Positions 44,853 through 56,580 are shown, numbered from the stretch's first letter. The stretch is DNA of 64,000 bases from Meconema thalassinum (GCA_946902985.2 OX336393.1:49537348-49601347), one strand, 5' to 3'. The notes: generated by a model from the letters alone, not told the origin. Translations and numbers: made by a program.

Positions 44853-45214
44853 GAAAATCCACAGCCTGCTTCCAGTCGACCTACCTCCATTATTAGGCCA
44901 GAGTCTGATGTTTGATGTCCTGCTGATGTTGCAAATAGAAATGAATGAATGAAGCCTCCATCTAGCGGCGAGGATAGGAACTGTGCTGGCTGCCGAAGCC
45001 TGTCGCACTTCTCTGAGGCAATGATTAAATGAATGATATATGAAATGAAATGATAGGGGAGAGTGTTGCTGGAATGACATTTTTGACAGGGAAAACGAGA
45101 GTACCCGGAGAAAAACCTATCTGCCTCCGTTTTGTCCAGCACAGGTCTCACATAGATTGACCGGGATTTGAACCACGGACCCAGCGATGAGAGGCCGCCT
45201 AAGCCGCGGAGGCT
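44853..45214 (-). repeat. tRNA-derived SINE (Y type), third copy, with a substituted segment
   Basis: It has the same head and body as 23591-23923. About 18 bp near the 3' end are replaced by about 65 bp (44880-44944), and that segment recurs at 45278-45336. The tRNA-like head is partly deleted. Confidence 0.65.
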
Positions 45215-45776
45215 GCAATTTCCATCGAATATAAGTTGGACATATTGCGTCTAGGGAAATTCAATTTCACCCTTGCGCTACCTCCATTATTAGGGCCAGA
45301 GTCTGATGTTTGATGTCCTGCTGATGTTGCAAATGAAGTCATTAATATCACTGATCAGGCCTCCTATAGTATGGACATACAATGCTATTAGGCCAGACCT
45401 AATTGCGTTGCATTTGCATATGTCATTTAGAAAGCTTCACTCTAGATATGTCGCTAATCAAGTTATCTCCGTGGCTGGCTTTGTGTGAGTGTTAATCAAG
45501 AGTCTCTTAACGCTGATGACCTTTTAATCAAGTCTACAAGGCTATCCAATGGCTCGCCCAATATTATCGCTCTCAACACCACTTCTATGTTTTAGCATTT
45601 TTATGATGCACTGATGAGCTATACCATTGTGAACTAATGGGAGGTAAACTGGCACTATAGCGGCGGGACTCGATCTCCGAGTCTGCGCATTGCAGAGGAC
45701 AAGCTCACAATCAACAGCCCTGTTATCGCACGTAATTAACGAGTACTATTGAAATGACCGGTAAGTCAGTTAGCTA
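45215..45776. other. Spacer containing the second copy of a duplicated segment
   Basis: 45278-45336 (cctccattattagg...gttgcaaat) duplicates part of the SINE upstream. No gene. Confidence 0.35.
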
Positions 45777-45835
45777 CAGTAGTGGTTCTCGAAATGTGGT
45801 GTGCGGGAGTCTACCAGAGGGTGTATGTTTTATAT
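45777..45835. repeat. Possible hAT-type terminal sequence
   Basis: cagtagtggttctcgaaatg then tggtgtgcgggagtctacc closely resembles the cagtggttctcaaa-type end of hAT transposons. No partner end or duplication was located. Confidence 0.35.
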
Positions 45836-45888
45836 AAACCATGTTCGTTTCATCCCTGGCAGTGGGCTGTTTTTATCTTCATCCTACC

Positions 45889-46136
45889 GGGTGAGTTAGC
45901 CGTGGTCATTACGACGTGGCTGCAGACTGTGGCTCACGTCCGGAGGTGAGGAGGTTCGAATCCTCCCACCGGCAACCTTGAAGATGGTCTTCTGTGGTTT
46001 CCCATCTTCCTTCCAGGCAAATGCTAGGGTTAGTCCCTAACTATAGGCCACAGCCGCTACCTTCCAATTCCTCGCCCTTAACATTCACACTTTTCTCCCC
46101 AGACAATCCTCCACACGCGACGATACCTGTAGCTCA
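45889..46136 (+). repeat. SINE of the gcatttgcctgg family, plus orientation
   Basis: The head has gtgagttagccgtggtcatt (A box region) and gaggttcgaatcctcc (B box). The body mirrors 42556-42779 almost throughout, ending with ccacacgcgacgatacctg. It is probably close to full length. Confidence 0.75.
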
Positions 46137-46174
46137 CCCCATCCTGAAATAAACACGTTGATCTCCACAGTAAA

Positions 46175-46818
46175 ACGAGTGTTCCTGAAGGCTCCAAGTT
46201 GCAAAGATTTTTTTTGATGCAGTTCATGAAGTACCGCTCCCGCCTTCACTAGTTCATACAAGATGGGGAACGTGGCTAGAAGCTGCTGTTTATTATGCCA
46301 ATTATTTCGAGGTAGTAAAAAAGGTAGTTGAATACCTCGATTCTGAAGAAGCTGCTTCTATTAAAGAAGCTCAAGAAGTCTTGAGCAAAGATGGTGTTCG
46401 TGAGCAACTTATATTCATTCGCTCCAATTTGCGTTGCATACCTTCAGCCATCAAGAAATTGCAAGAAAAAGGACTTCCTCTTCACGTTAGCATTGGAATT
46501 GTTGAAGAAGTCGATCGATCCCTAGAGAATCTAACTAATCAAATTTTCTCGAAAAAATTGCAGAATGCATTGCTGAAAAATTCCGGTCTCCTCAAACTTA
46601 AAAGCATTTGTGGTGTTATCCAAGGCAAAGACAAAATTGACTGTGCATCGATACTAGAGGTCTCTGATTTCGTTAAGTTGGAGTATGCTCCAATTGTGGC
46701 ATGTGATGTGGAGAGAGTGTTTTCTGAGTACAAAGTCATTTTAAGTGAAAATAGGTGCAAGTTTGTGTTTGAAAACCTATTACATCATGCGGTGATTAAG
46801 TGTAATCAAGACTTGTAA
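46175..46818 (+). pseudogene. hAT transposase, C-terminal part
   Basis: A frame from about 46240 reads PSLVHTRWGTWLEAAVYYAN and FEVVKKVVEYLDSEEAAS, running through LSKDGVREQLIFIRSNLRCI to the dimerisation block YAPIVACDVERVFSEYK, then SENRCKFVFENLLHHAVIKC, ending at 46818. RW and the V-E-R-x-FS region are hallmarks of hAT enzymes. Upstream a one-base excess in a T run near 46210 breaks the frame (KAPSCKDFF). The N-terminal zinc finger and DDE core are missing: the copy is truncated at about 46175. A gcatattt cluster at 46940-47030 may be its subterminal repeats. Confidence 0.75.
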
Positions 46819-47039
46819 ATTTTATTGACAAACTGGAGCATTCTAGTGTAGTTCTGTAAGTAATTTTCTTTATTTTGGCGATATTTAATATGTACCGTAA
46901 CATTAATTTCTTGTAATATAAACCACTAATGATATCAGATATATGTTTATTTTTAATGCATATTTTAGTGCTTATTTAGACACTTTTTAGTGCATATTTG
47001 CATGCATATTTTGGCATTTTTAAGTGCATAATTATCCGA

Positions 47040-47096
47040 AGTCTGGCGATAACCAAGATGTTAGGGCCCTTAAAACGAGAATTATCATCATCATCA
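47040..47096. repeat. SINE 3' tail with (ATC)n
   Basis: tctggcgataaccaagatgt, then tagggcccttaaaacgag and (atc)n. Nearly the same as 27254-27310 and 27589-27645. Confidence 0.6.
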
Positions 47097-47099
47097 TTC

Positions 47100-47354
47100 A
47101 GTGTAGGGCGGCAGAGTGTGGAGGATGAGGATCGAAGTGAGTGTCCCTCCACATCCATGAATGAAAACAACATTGCTCAAGTAATGGCCATGGTGTTAGT
47201 GGAGAGGCGCATAACGGTGCGCATTGGTTGTGCCCGGGACCATCACATGCTCCATGATGTGGAGGACATCGAGTTTTACCAGAGTGGATTCTTCAAACTG
47301 ATTGCACGCTACAACAATTGTCTCAATGTCGGTGACGACTACGTCGAAAAATAG
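47100..47354 (+). pseudogene. Mariner-like transposase with large internal deletion
   Basis: One frame joins the N-terminal HTH region (VGRQSVEDEDRSECPSTSMN, MVLVERRITVRIG) to the very C terminus (DIEFYQSGFFKLIARYNNCL, VGDDYVEK, stop at 47352-47354). The whole catalytic domain is absent. The termini resemble mariner enzymes of the SETMAR/GVQW type, from memory. The join lies near CARDHHMLHDV. Confidence 0.65.
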
Positions 47355-47371
47355 TGCACGGTGGATAGTTC

Positions 47372-47735
47372 TTGATAAAATAATATCGTATGGCCTCGGG
47401 AACCGGGTGCAAGCTTTGTAATTTGACACCCAGAGGGTAGCTTGCATGTCGGATTTCGTTGTTCCTTGAATCACTAAGAAAGTCAAGTAGGTTAGATATC
47501 TAACCTCCTTGAACACTATAGCGCTTTCTAGTAGAGAAATGAGGAACTTTGTGTTGGCGGCACTCCCGAGATTAATTTTTCCATTATAAACAGGGCCTAC
47601 TGAATTCAAATGGGTTCTTTAACATGCCAACATCGTATGACATGCGTGTCGTATTTTTGCCGCCTTCCAAAAATCACTTACCACGGCCAGGAGCGAACCT
47701 GCAATCTTGATGATATGATGTAGCCTATGTCAGTT
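47372..47735 (-). repeat. SINE (Q type), copy 1
   Basis: It shares over 300 bp with 48287-48662 (ccgggtgcaagctttg, tagtagagaaatgaggaact, gttggcgg, accacggccaggagcgaacctgcaa). The tRNA-like head at the right is degraded. Confidence 0.65.
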
Positions 47736-47964
47736 TAGCAATAATGGGTCCTTGGGAAAGAATGAAGAAACTTATTTTCGTAACCTCCCTCGTACATTCT
47801 AGTTAACTAGTGGTACTAAAACAATATCAAAACGTTTCGTTTGAAATTTTGGTAATGTTCTTAAAACGTATGTGAATACGTTAAGGTCTATAATTCATCA
47901 AAACTTCCTGAAATAGCCCCCTCCCCTTCCCCCCCCCCCCCTCCAGGCCACTTGTTCTGGGAGG

Positions 47965-48872
47965 TGAAATTATAGGCTAATCCAGCGACTTCGGTGACGT
48001 AGTTGGTAGCATGCTGAGCTTCTATGCCGAAGAACTCAGGCTCAAAACCGGCCGAAGTCGCCGGATTTTTTAAGAGTGTTAGAAATCCCTCAGTATGCCT
48101 TCCTTCGGAGGGGAAGTAAAGCCGGCGGTCCCATGTCATAAATTTATGGCATGTAAAAGAACCTTCCACTATCTACAATTGTGTGAAGCTAAATTTGTAG
48201 TTTATATTTGATTAACGCTCTGTTAGTTACAGAGTTCACCGCCAGTTATGGTGGCATCTAGTAGCCAAGTTCGCGGCTAGGTGTCGTAATAATAATAATA
48301 TCGTATGGTGCCGGGTGCAAGCTTGGTTATTTGACATCCAAAGGGTAGCTTGCATGTCGAAATTTCGTTGTTCCTTGAAACGCTATGAAAGTCAAGGAGG
48401 TTAGATATCAAAGCTCCTTGAACACTATATCGCTTTCTAGTAGAGAAATGAGGAACTTTGTGTTGGCGGAAACTCCCGACCTTTAATTTTTCCATTATGA
48501 ACACGGCCTACTGAATTCAAATGGGTTCTTTGACATGCCAACATCGTATGACATGGTGTCGTAATTTTTGCCGTCTTTCAAAAATCACTTACCACGGCCA
48601 GGAGCGAACCTGCAAGCTTGGGGTGAGTAAACCGACACGTTGACCACTGACCCCACCGTGGCAAGCGGCTGGGTGTTGTTGAGGGTAGCAATTGGTAGCA
48701 AAAATAGGAATCACTTGATATTGATCGTCTTCAGTTCTTACCTGAATTACAGATAACACACACTAATGCAGCCATCACAATTAACACCGGTTATCACACA
48801 GATTCTACACACACACCCAAAGTACACGGGGCTACATGCGTTGGTGCAGCCCCTAAACTGAGAAACCAACCA
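47965..48872 (+). mobile_element. SINE (V/U type), plus orientation, split by a Q-type SINE
   Basis: 47975-48286 carries the tRNA-like head (gacgtagttggtagcatgctg, ggctcaaaacc) and body, and 48663-48872 the 3' part ending cctaaactgagaaaccaacc. It is the inverse of 20083-20572. The Q-type SINE at 48287-48662 splits it; gcggctaggtgt on the left and gcggctgggtgt on the right look like its target duplication with one change. Confidence 0.7.
48287..48662 (-). mobile_element. SINE (Q type), copy 2, complete
   Basis: The minus strand begins near 48662 with tgccacggtggggtcagtgg (A box region) and caggttcgctcctgg (B box). It runs through the shared body and ends with an (att)n tail at about 48287-48300. 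It is nested in the V/U SINE. Confidence 0.7.
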
Positions 48873-49290
48873 ATCAATCTATAATCCCTAATGTTTTAGA
48901 GTTTGGAAACTGACACCTGGACAATGCCTTACTGGGATTGAAGGCTGTCTTTATGAGATTTATATTTCCCATGCATAAATTTACGTTTATATGAAAATTT
49001 GCATGGATCATTAATTCAACATCACTAGAAATCATGGAGAAGAAGCAAATGAGGTTGAGTATGCATGTCCCATAAACTGGAACTGTTAGCAACGTCATTG
49101 CCAATGTGGAAATGGAGACCTGCATTAATCAGAGCTCCACTATTAAATGCACATAAACGATAACGTTAGCCGGGATACACTAATCGATGCTTAACCAAAT
49201 GACGAGCTGCATCGCTAACTACAATTGAGTCGGCAAGTTACAAAACTCGTTTAATCCACTTGTGAATAAGAATCATTTTCATGAGAAACT
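48873..49290. other. Spacer, no gene seen
   Basis: 49232-49265 (aaaactcgtttaatccacttgtgaata) recurs inverted near 58130-58160 (tattcacaagtggattaaacgag), so a small repeat is shared. Nothing else. Confidence 0.35.
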
Positions 49291-49735
49291 TTGCCTCACG
49301 TATCTTTTGTGTTTGTTGTTTTCTACTTTTTGCTTTGTGTTTTTTGGTTTTTGGTTTTGCTTTGGAATTTTACTTTTTGCTTTTCCTTCTTGGTTTTGTG
49401 TTTGTTTTCTTATTTTGATTTTTTGAGTTTTGCTTTTTGTTTCTTGTTTTTTGTTTTCTGCTTTTGTTTTTGTTTTTGAATTTTGCTTTTTGCTTCGTCT
49501 TTTTTGTTTTGGTTTTGTGTTTGTTTTCTACTTTTGGTGTTTTTGAATTTTACTTTTTGCTTTGTGTGTTTTTTGTTTTGTTTTCTGCTTTTGCTTTTGT
49601 TTTTGAATTTTGCTTTTAGCTTCGTGTTTTTTGTTCTTGTGTTTGTTTTCTGGAAAATGAAAATAAAAAAACAAAATAAAACAAAATAAAACAAAATAAA
49701 ATAGAGTAAAATAAAATAAAATAATTCAATAAATA
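49291..49735. repeat. Low-complexity ttttgctttttg repeats and (aaaataaaac)n
   Basis: 49310-49640 consists of irregular ttttgyttttt units with gaattttgctttttgctt recurring about every 60 bp. 49655-49735 is a/c-rich. Frames of phenylalanine and cysteine here are artefacts. Confidence 0.8.
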
Positions 49736-49738
49736 ACT

Positions 49739-50130
49739 TTATGTTCGACGATGTCGAAATGTAAACGTTATGTGTCAGGAAACTGTATCATAATGAGGCC
49801 CATTTTAACACTATTTTTCATTATGAAACAGTTTCTCCCACCAATCAGAGCACAAGAAACAGTTGTTTGACCAATTAGGTAAGGATACCTTCGCGCATGC
49901 GCTCAAAATCCAACATATTTCTGTGTTGGCAAGCAAAGTGAATGGTCTCTGCTTCCGGAGTGCCTTGACCCACGCATACGCTCTGTTCAGTCAGCAAAGC
50001 CAGCGCGCCCTGTTCACTAACTGAATCCCACAGATATTTATGAAAATTTATGTTAAAACATATAATAAATTTATAATTATCGTCGAACATAAACAGTCGT
50101 ATGCAACTCGCCTATTGACATTATAGGCTC
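49739..50130 (-). mobile_element. Palindrome-rich MITE family S, copy 3
   Basis: It is the inverse of 16884-17640, shortened inside. It starts tttatgttcgacgatgtcg and ends cgtcgaacataaacagtcg, then tatgcaactcgcctat. The shared interior includes gattcagttagtgaacaggg (inverted) and accaatcagagc. Confidence 0.6.
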
Positions 50131-53043
50131 TGGGTAGGTTTTTGCTAGGAAATAACCATACCCACAAGGGAAGATGAAGAGAGAAGTAAAGCGAAGTGGG
50201 TTTCGGACTAAGGGATAAGTGTGGATAATAGGACGAGAGTCCAACACCAAACAAGAACAATGTTTAGAGACGAGTATCACCGCAAAGCCCGTGAAACACC
50301 CAAAGTGCGTATGGACCAGGCCGTAGCTAACGGGAAACGCAGCTGGAACTGGAGCTATACGCAAGCAAGCAGGTATAGCGTATTCCCTCTCAAGCATAAA
50401 TATGCCTACTATGGGGAAGGGTGGTGGTCTGGCAAGATAAAGAGTGACAGATTTACTGTTTGTGCTTTCAAAGGAGTTAGGTCTAACAAAATGTTTTGAA
50501 AGGCAAACAAAGGTTGGGCTCGTAGTAATATTTCTTAACTCCGGGTGGGTAATTCCTCTCAGCAAATGGCTGAGTACCACCAGGAAGGGTAGCGATGAAA
50601 CAGTTATGCTTTTGAAAATAATTCTGCTAAGAGCACCAATAGTTGCATTTAAGAATGGCTAAGCTATTACCTAGCAAAGCGCCGACTAAAACTTTTGACA
50701 ATGAGAAAAACTTAAATTTGGAAAACCAACCACAAGTGTAGAGAAAAACTCAAGCAGCAGGAAGCTGGCTGAGCTAGCTATGCTTGCCTTACTGGCCAGT
50801 TAGAATTAGCTATCCAGGCTAAGAGAGGCTTTAATAAGTTTGTGACTAAGAGTTCTTGCTCAAATGCAACAAATAGTGGAACCGTTATTAATTTGATTTG
50901 TGAGTTTTTTAAAGAGGGCATAAGCCAGGAAGAGTCAGGGAAGACAGAGTCCTACCTCAGCGTGAATCTAGCGAAAAGAATAACGAGAAAAAAATAGGTT
51001 TATTAACAATGAATTAAACTTTGAAGAATTAACAAAGAATTAATAACAGTTAGATCATGATTGTGATTTCTAAAAGGTTACATGTGAAGGTCTGAGACCT
51101 AAAGATAACAAGTTTATAATTGGCAAACAATTTTAAATTGATTACAAGTTTAAGACTTGTGGTAAGCACTAAAAATCTGAATAAGATTTTAAAAGTGGTG
51201 CTTAAAATGGACAATTTTAACGTTTGTAACAACAATTATAAAGTAATTCTAGCGTAGCCGAATTAATCAGGTACGATGTGGGTATTTTAAGATTTCATAT
51301 TTAGAAATCTTAAAAGTATGAAAAAATAACAATTTGAAATTATAACTAAAAGAGAGAAAGGAAATAAGTAGAAGTTTCTAGAACTTCATATATTTAAATA
51401 GGGATCACGAGAAAAATAGGGCAAGTTTCCCTTTCGTGAAACCTAGAGATAACTCACTTGTGAGTAGAAAGAATTGAATTCCCTCATTAGAAGGGAGAAA
51501 CAATATATTTTAGGGCGTGTACTGTGCCCAACTCTAGGAATGGGTATTCCAAGATTCAGACACCTAGATATCAAGGGAAAGGCTACAGCCGCTTTTGAAA
51601 GTTGAGATATTTGAATATCGCGCTACATTGCTTCGAGAAGGAATTGGAAAGAATATACCGCTAAGAGCATGTCAAGTGACGTAGCGAGTAATAGCAGAGG
51701 TCGAGGCTATTTATTGATTAAATAGTTAACCATGGAGTAGAGACTTGAGACGTGGATCAGATTACTGGCACGGCCAAATGAAAGAGAATGCAATTAGTAT
51801 CAAGTAAATCGGACCAGGGATACAAGAGATATGAGGATTTCCAGATATCAGCTGATGCAGCGTGACCCTGACAGTTTTGAATAAAAGCCGGCTGGCGCAG
51901 GCATCATTAGCTCACTTCGAAACAAGCACTTGCCTAGCAAGGTGCCGCTACGCTGAGCCAAGGCACATGGTTGCCGGATCTACGCAGAAGTTATTTTCAA
52001 AGTTGTGATAGTCACAAATGTGCTGCGCTACGAGTGGAACTCAGTAAGTTTCCGGCAAGGAGAATCACTAAGGTGATTGATTTTTCTACAGACACTGGTG
52101 AAATATTTTTATTTCTACATGGACATATGCTAGACTATGTCTAGAATTAGTACTTTGTCACAGAACAGTAATAACCTAATACTTGGATATTTAAGTCCAT
52201 TTCAGTCAGTTTTCATATTTGTAACTTAATAACCACTTCGATCTATCAGTACATTGAAGACCAGTCTATCACGGTGGTGTTCAGTAGCCAACGCAGGGAA
52301 ACTACAGGTTGCTTCGCGCATGGTAGATGGTGTGAAGCCATGCCCAGGGAACGATCTTCAGAACAGCCGTTGATTGGTTAGACTGTCAGTGTTTTCTTGT
52401 ACTGATAAGATTACCGTGAGTTATGTTACAACTGACATATCTAAGAATAGATCACTTAGATCTGACCCCATTTAAGCAAACTGTTATGGCTTTAACAGAA
52501 GCCAATATTAAAATGAATCAACAGTTACTTCAAACGTCAAGAGATACTACCACTATGTCTTGTTAGATGGATTGTGGGTATATAATGGCGGCCGATACAA
52601 GGATTATACATGCTTGTCCGATAGGGCATGTCTATGGATAAATCTGGTACAGACCAGGTTCGCCACGCTTCAAGACCATCAAGAAATGTAAGCCACATTT
52701 GAATTATATTATGCCTAGCTAATTGGAACACACTATTTTTCTGCAGATGACCAACACATTTTTTTTCTTCGTATTTAAATCTTGCAATGATTTACGCAAG
52801 ACTTGTTAGAGTTATTCTGAGTATTTTCAGCACTCAGAACAGTTTAGGATCGATTACCGAGTATATCGAGCATTTATTTGAATATTTCATATTTTTGGGA
52901 AATCACGGTAATCAGCCGATGTAACTGTAAAAGTTAATAATTATTTTTGTTGAGGAATGGATACTTTTTCCATATTCGAAGGTTCGAACATGTGGATTCT
53001 CACATAATGAGATGATAATTAAACATATTTTAAATAATAATCC

Positions 53044-53098
<55 letters not shown>

Positions 53099-54714
53099 TT
53101 TTTTATAATTTTTCTAAATAATTCTTGGATATTATATTTTATAATAATCATGTGTATTGAGAGAGAGCCTATGAAGTAGTTTAATCATTTCTAGTTTGGA
53201 ACAGGAGATTTTCCGAAGGAGAGTGGTTAGCGCAAGCCCGCATTCAACCAACATTTCAGTTCTGGTTGAACAGTTGATATTTGCAATGAGCAAAGTATAT
53301 TTTTCAGATAACACGGAGAGGCATGAAACGGGAAGCAATTGATAATTGTATCAAATAGGATATTTTTGTATTTATATAAAATCATGACGTAAATACACTC
53401 GAAAGTGAAATAAAGATTTTCATAAGTATGGTAAATTCACGGGTTGAACTGAATGGTAAAATAAAATAAACTTGTAAGTTTATTAATCTTCCAGTGTTGA
53501 TAACAAGCAGAGGCTTGATTTATTGTATAAATTTTGGGAAGAAAATTTATATGTGTGGAGTAGTTGAAATGCCATTCCCAGGTGCGCATGTTTAAGTCGC
53601 AGGAATGAAGAGGTTTTTTCGAGCATCAATCAAATAGCAGGTTCGATGGCTCAGGTTTATAGAAGGAGTATTGGAACTACACATTTCGTCGTATGAATGA
53701 CCCGAAGGTTATTTCTTAGAAACCATCAGTTCTTATTTCAACCTTGTTTACGAATTCCATTTAGACTTTGATTTTGCTAGAACCCGGATTTGTCATGATA
53801 GTAGTTTATTCTTCTTCAGAGGAAGGCCTTTGCCGTTGTTGTTGTAATATTGTGTTCTTACACAAATAATAGAATGGGCCACTGCCAATTAAAAAATAAT
53901 TCTTTAACCACGAATAATTTGAAGGATATTTTCAATCCTAGTGCCATGAACTAAATGCATTTATTATGAAGCTACAATTCTTATTTCCGCATTCTGTCGA
54001 AGAATTGCAAGTTGTGAAAATTACTAAAAATGGCCATGAATATAAATATTTTTTATAATAATGATTCCAAGTGGAAAATTGAATAGTTGAATGGTTCAAC
54101 AGTTTATTGATCAAGTTGATGATTCAGAAATCATGTATTTTGTTAAGAACTTGAAGTTCATAATCGAGTCACTTCTCGAAATGTTTAATGTCAGAAGAAC
54201 AATTAATTTTTGTTGTGCTTCGCACAGTTCTTCGATACTTTTCAGATGTTATTAATATGTGTAAATAATTTGTTTTGATTCAGAATAATAATATTTTTCG
54301 ACAATATATTTTTGAAACTGGAAAAATAAGTGAAAGTTAAAAATTCTATGAACATTTATTCTACGAGTGTTAATATTATGTAAAAATTCAAACAGTGAAC
54401 TACGATATTTCCAGTAGAGACAATTAAATTTGAACTGGATTTAATCATGAATGAATCTAATTTTGGAACACAGTCTACAGGACTATTAATCAGACTTGTG
54501 TTTCCAAAAAATAATTGTCAAATGTGTTTGGAGAATTTCTGTATATTGTGTAAATAGAAGTGTGGGTCGCCACACGTGAATGATGCTGCTTTGAGCATTT
54601 TTTGCAGTCAATTTTAAATTCAAAATAAAATGAGATAATTTTACATGATGTGTTATGCCCAGTTGAATCTCCTTCTATCCTTATTGTTGCATTGAGCCAA
54701 AAATCAGTAAAGCA
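50131..54714. other. Unassigned 4.6-kb stretch
   Basis: No coding frame resembling a known family. 53043-53098 is an (AAT)n microsatellite. 51885-51930 has a promoter-like run (tttgaataaaagccggctgg, then cgcaggcatcattagctc) that could belong to an LTR. I found no matching second LTR. It may be an old retrotransposon, noncoding host sequence, or intron. Confidence 0.4.
53043..53098. repeat. (AAT)n microsatellite
   Basis: About 18 perfect ataata units. Confidence 0.95.
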
Positions 54715-56580
54715 TTTTTTAGCCTACTTTCGATTTTTGCAAAAAATGAAAGTAGACTTATGAGATCAACACAGGGCGAAAAACGTGTGTCTGTCTGTGT
54801 GTGTGTATGTGTGTGTGTGAGTCTGTGTGTGTGTGTCTGTGTGTCTGTGTGTGTGTGAGTGTGTGTACTCTGAATGTCTGTCCCCCCCTATCAATTCGAA
54901 CACGGTGAATGCGAATTGAACGAAATTTGGTACAAAGGTAGCACTAGCAAAGGACACCTCAGTGTCATGTTTTCTATCGCCGCCATCTTGACGGAAACGT
55001 AATGGCGGCCACACAAATGTTCAAAGCTTAAATCAAATTACGACTAACCTAATCATCCGATCTCTACCAAATTTTGCAACGACATACCTTTATGGGGGGA
55101 GCATCCTTTGACCAAACCAATAGGTCATCAGAGTAATAGTTTGCGGATGGCGGCCATCTTTGTGTGAAAATCGATTCCCCCTATTAATTCGAACACGGTG
55201 CAACCGAATGGAACGAAATTTGGTACAGAGGTAGTACTAACAAAAGGCACCTCAGTTTCATGTTTTATATCGCCGCCATCTTGACGGAAACGTAATGGCG
55301 GCCACACAAATGTTCAAAGCTTAAATCAAATTACGATTAACCTAATCATCCGATCTCTACCAAATTTTGCAACTACATACCTTTATGGAGGGAGCATCCC
55401 TTGACCAATCTAATAGGTCATTCACCTGATAGTTTGCGGATGGCGGCCATCTTTATGTCAAAATTGATTCCCCCTATTAATTCAAACACGGTGGAACCGA
55501 ATGGAACGAAATTTGGTACAGAGGTAGCACTAGCAAAGGGCACCTCAGTGTCATGTTTTATATCGCCGCCATCTTGACTGAAACGTAATGGCGGCAACAC
55601 GAATGTTCAAAACTTAAATCAAATTACGATTAACCTAATCATCCGATCTCTACCAAATTTTGCAACTACATACCTTTATGGAGGGAGCATCCTTTGACCA
55701 ATCTAATAGGTCATTCACCTAATAGTTTGCGGATGGAGGCCATCTTTATGTCAAAATTGATTCCCCCTATTAATTCGAACACGGTGGAACCGAATGGAAC
55801 GAAATTTGGTACAGAGGTAGTACTAGCAAAGGGCACCTCAGTGTCATGTTTTATATCGCCGCCATCTTGACTGAAACGTAATGGCGGCCATATGAATGTT
55901 CAAAGCTTAAATCAAATTACGATTAACCTAATCATCCGATCTCTACCAAATTTTGCAACTACATACCTTTATGGAGGGAGCATCCTTTGACCAATCTAAT
56001 AGGTCATTCGCCTAATAGTTTGCGGATGGCGGCCATCTTTGTGTCAGAATCGATTCCCCCTATTAATTCAAACACGCTGAAACCAAATGGAACGAAATTT
56101 GGTATAGAGGTAGCACTAGCAAAGGGCACCTCAGTGTCATGTTTTATATCACCGCTATCTTGATGGAAACGTAATCGCGGCCACCCAAATGTTAAAAGCT
56201 AAAATGTAATTACGACCAACCTAATAATCTAGTCTCTACCTAATTTTGCAACACCATATCTTTATGTGGGAAACATATTCTGACCAAACTGCAAGAACAT
56301 CAGCCCAATAGTTTGCAGATGGTGGCCAAGTATGTGTGCAGATCGATTCCCCCTATCAATTCAAACACGGTGAAACCGAATTGAACGAAATTTGGTACAG
56401 AGGTAGCACTAGGAAAGGGCACCTCATATTCATGTTTAATATCCCTATAGCACGTTGTATTTCAAGAAGCTCCTACAACCAACATTCAATCATACTCCTT
56501 GAAAAGGACAAAGAGTTATAACAATACCCATGCATTTAGAAGAAAGTAGGCTATATGTTCTTTACTGAACATCTTGTTTT
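54715..56580 (+). mobile_element. Helentron-like element, family C, with 293-bp tandem monomers
   Basis: It starts with the stem-loop agcctactttcgatttttgc ... gaaagtagac. A GT/CT microsatellite lies at 54787-54868. The tandem array at 54881-56440 follows, and it ends aaagtaggctatatgttctttactgaacatcttgtttt. The start agcctacttt and the end aaagtaggct are inverted subterminal repeats. The last bases form an agttc-type hairpin, degraded here. No protein-coding frame. Confidence 0.6.
54881..56440. repeat. Tandem array of about 293-bp units in element C
   Basis: The phrase tccccctatyaattcraacacggtg starts units at 54881, 55175, 55469, 55762, 56055 and 56348, a spacing of 293-294 bp. Five units are complete. 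Each of the first four keeps gccgccat ... atggcggc-like arms about 15 bp apart (54979-55009 in the first), able to fold into a hairpin; later units drift. Confidence 0.9.

Noticed and set aside
49291..49694. Frames rich in phenylalanine and cysteine, and lysine on the other strand
   Set aside because: Low-complexity ttttgctttttg repeats.
50077..50580. 167-residue minus-strand frame with proline/leucine-rich sequence
   Set aside because: No motif I recognise, overlaps MITE S, and a plus-strand frame of similar quality covers the same DNA.
54881..56440. CRISPR-like array
   Set aside because: Units are 293 bp and tandem with no spacers, in a eukaryotic TE.
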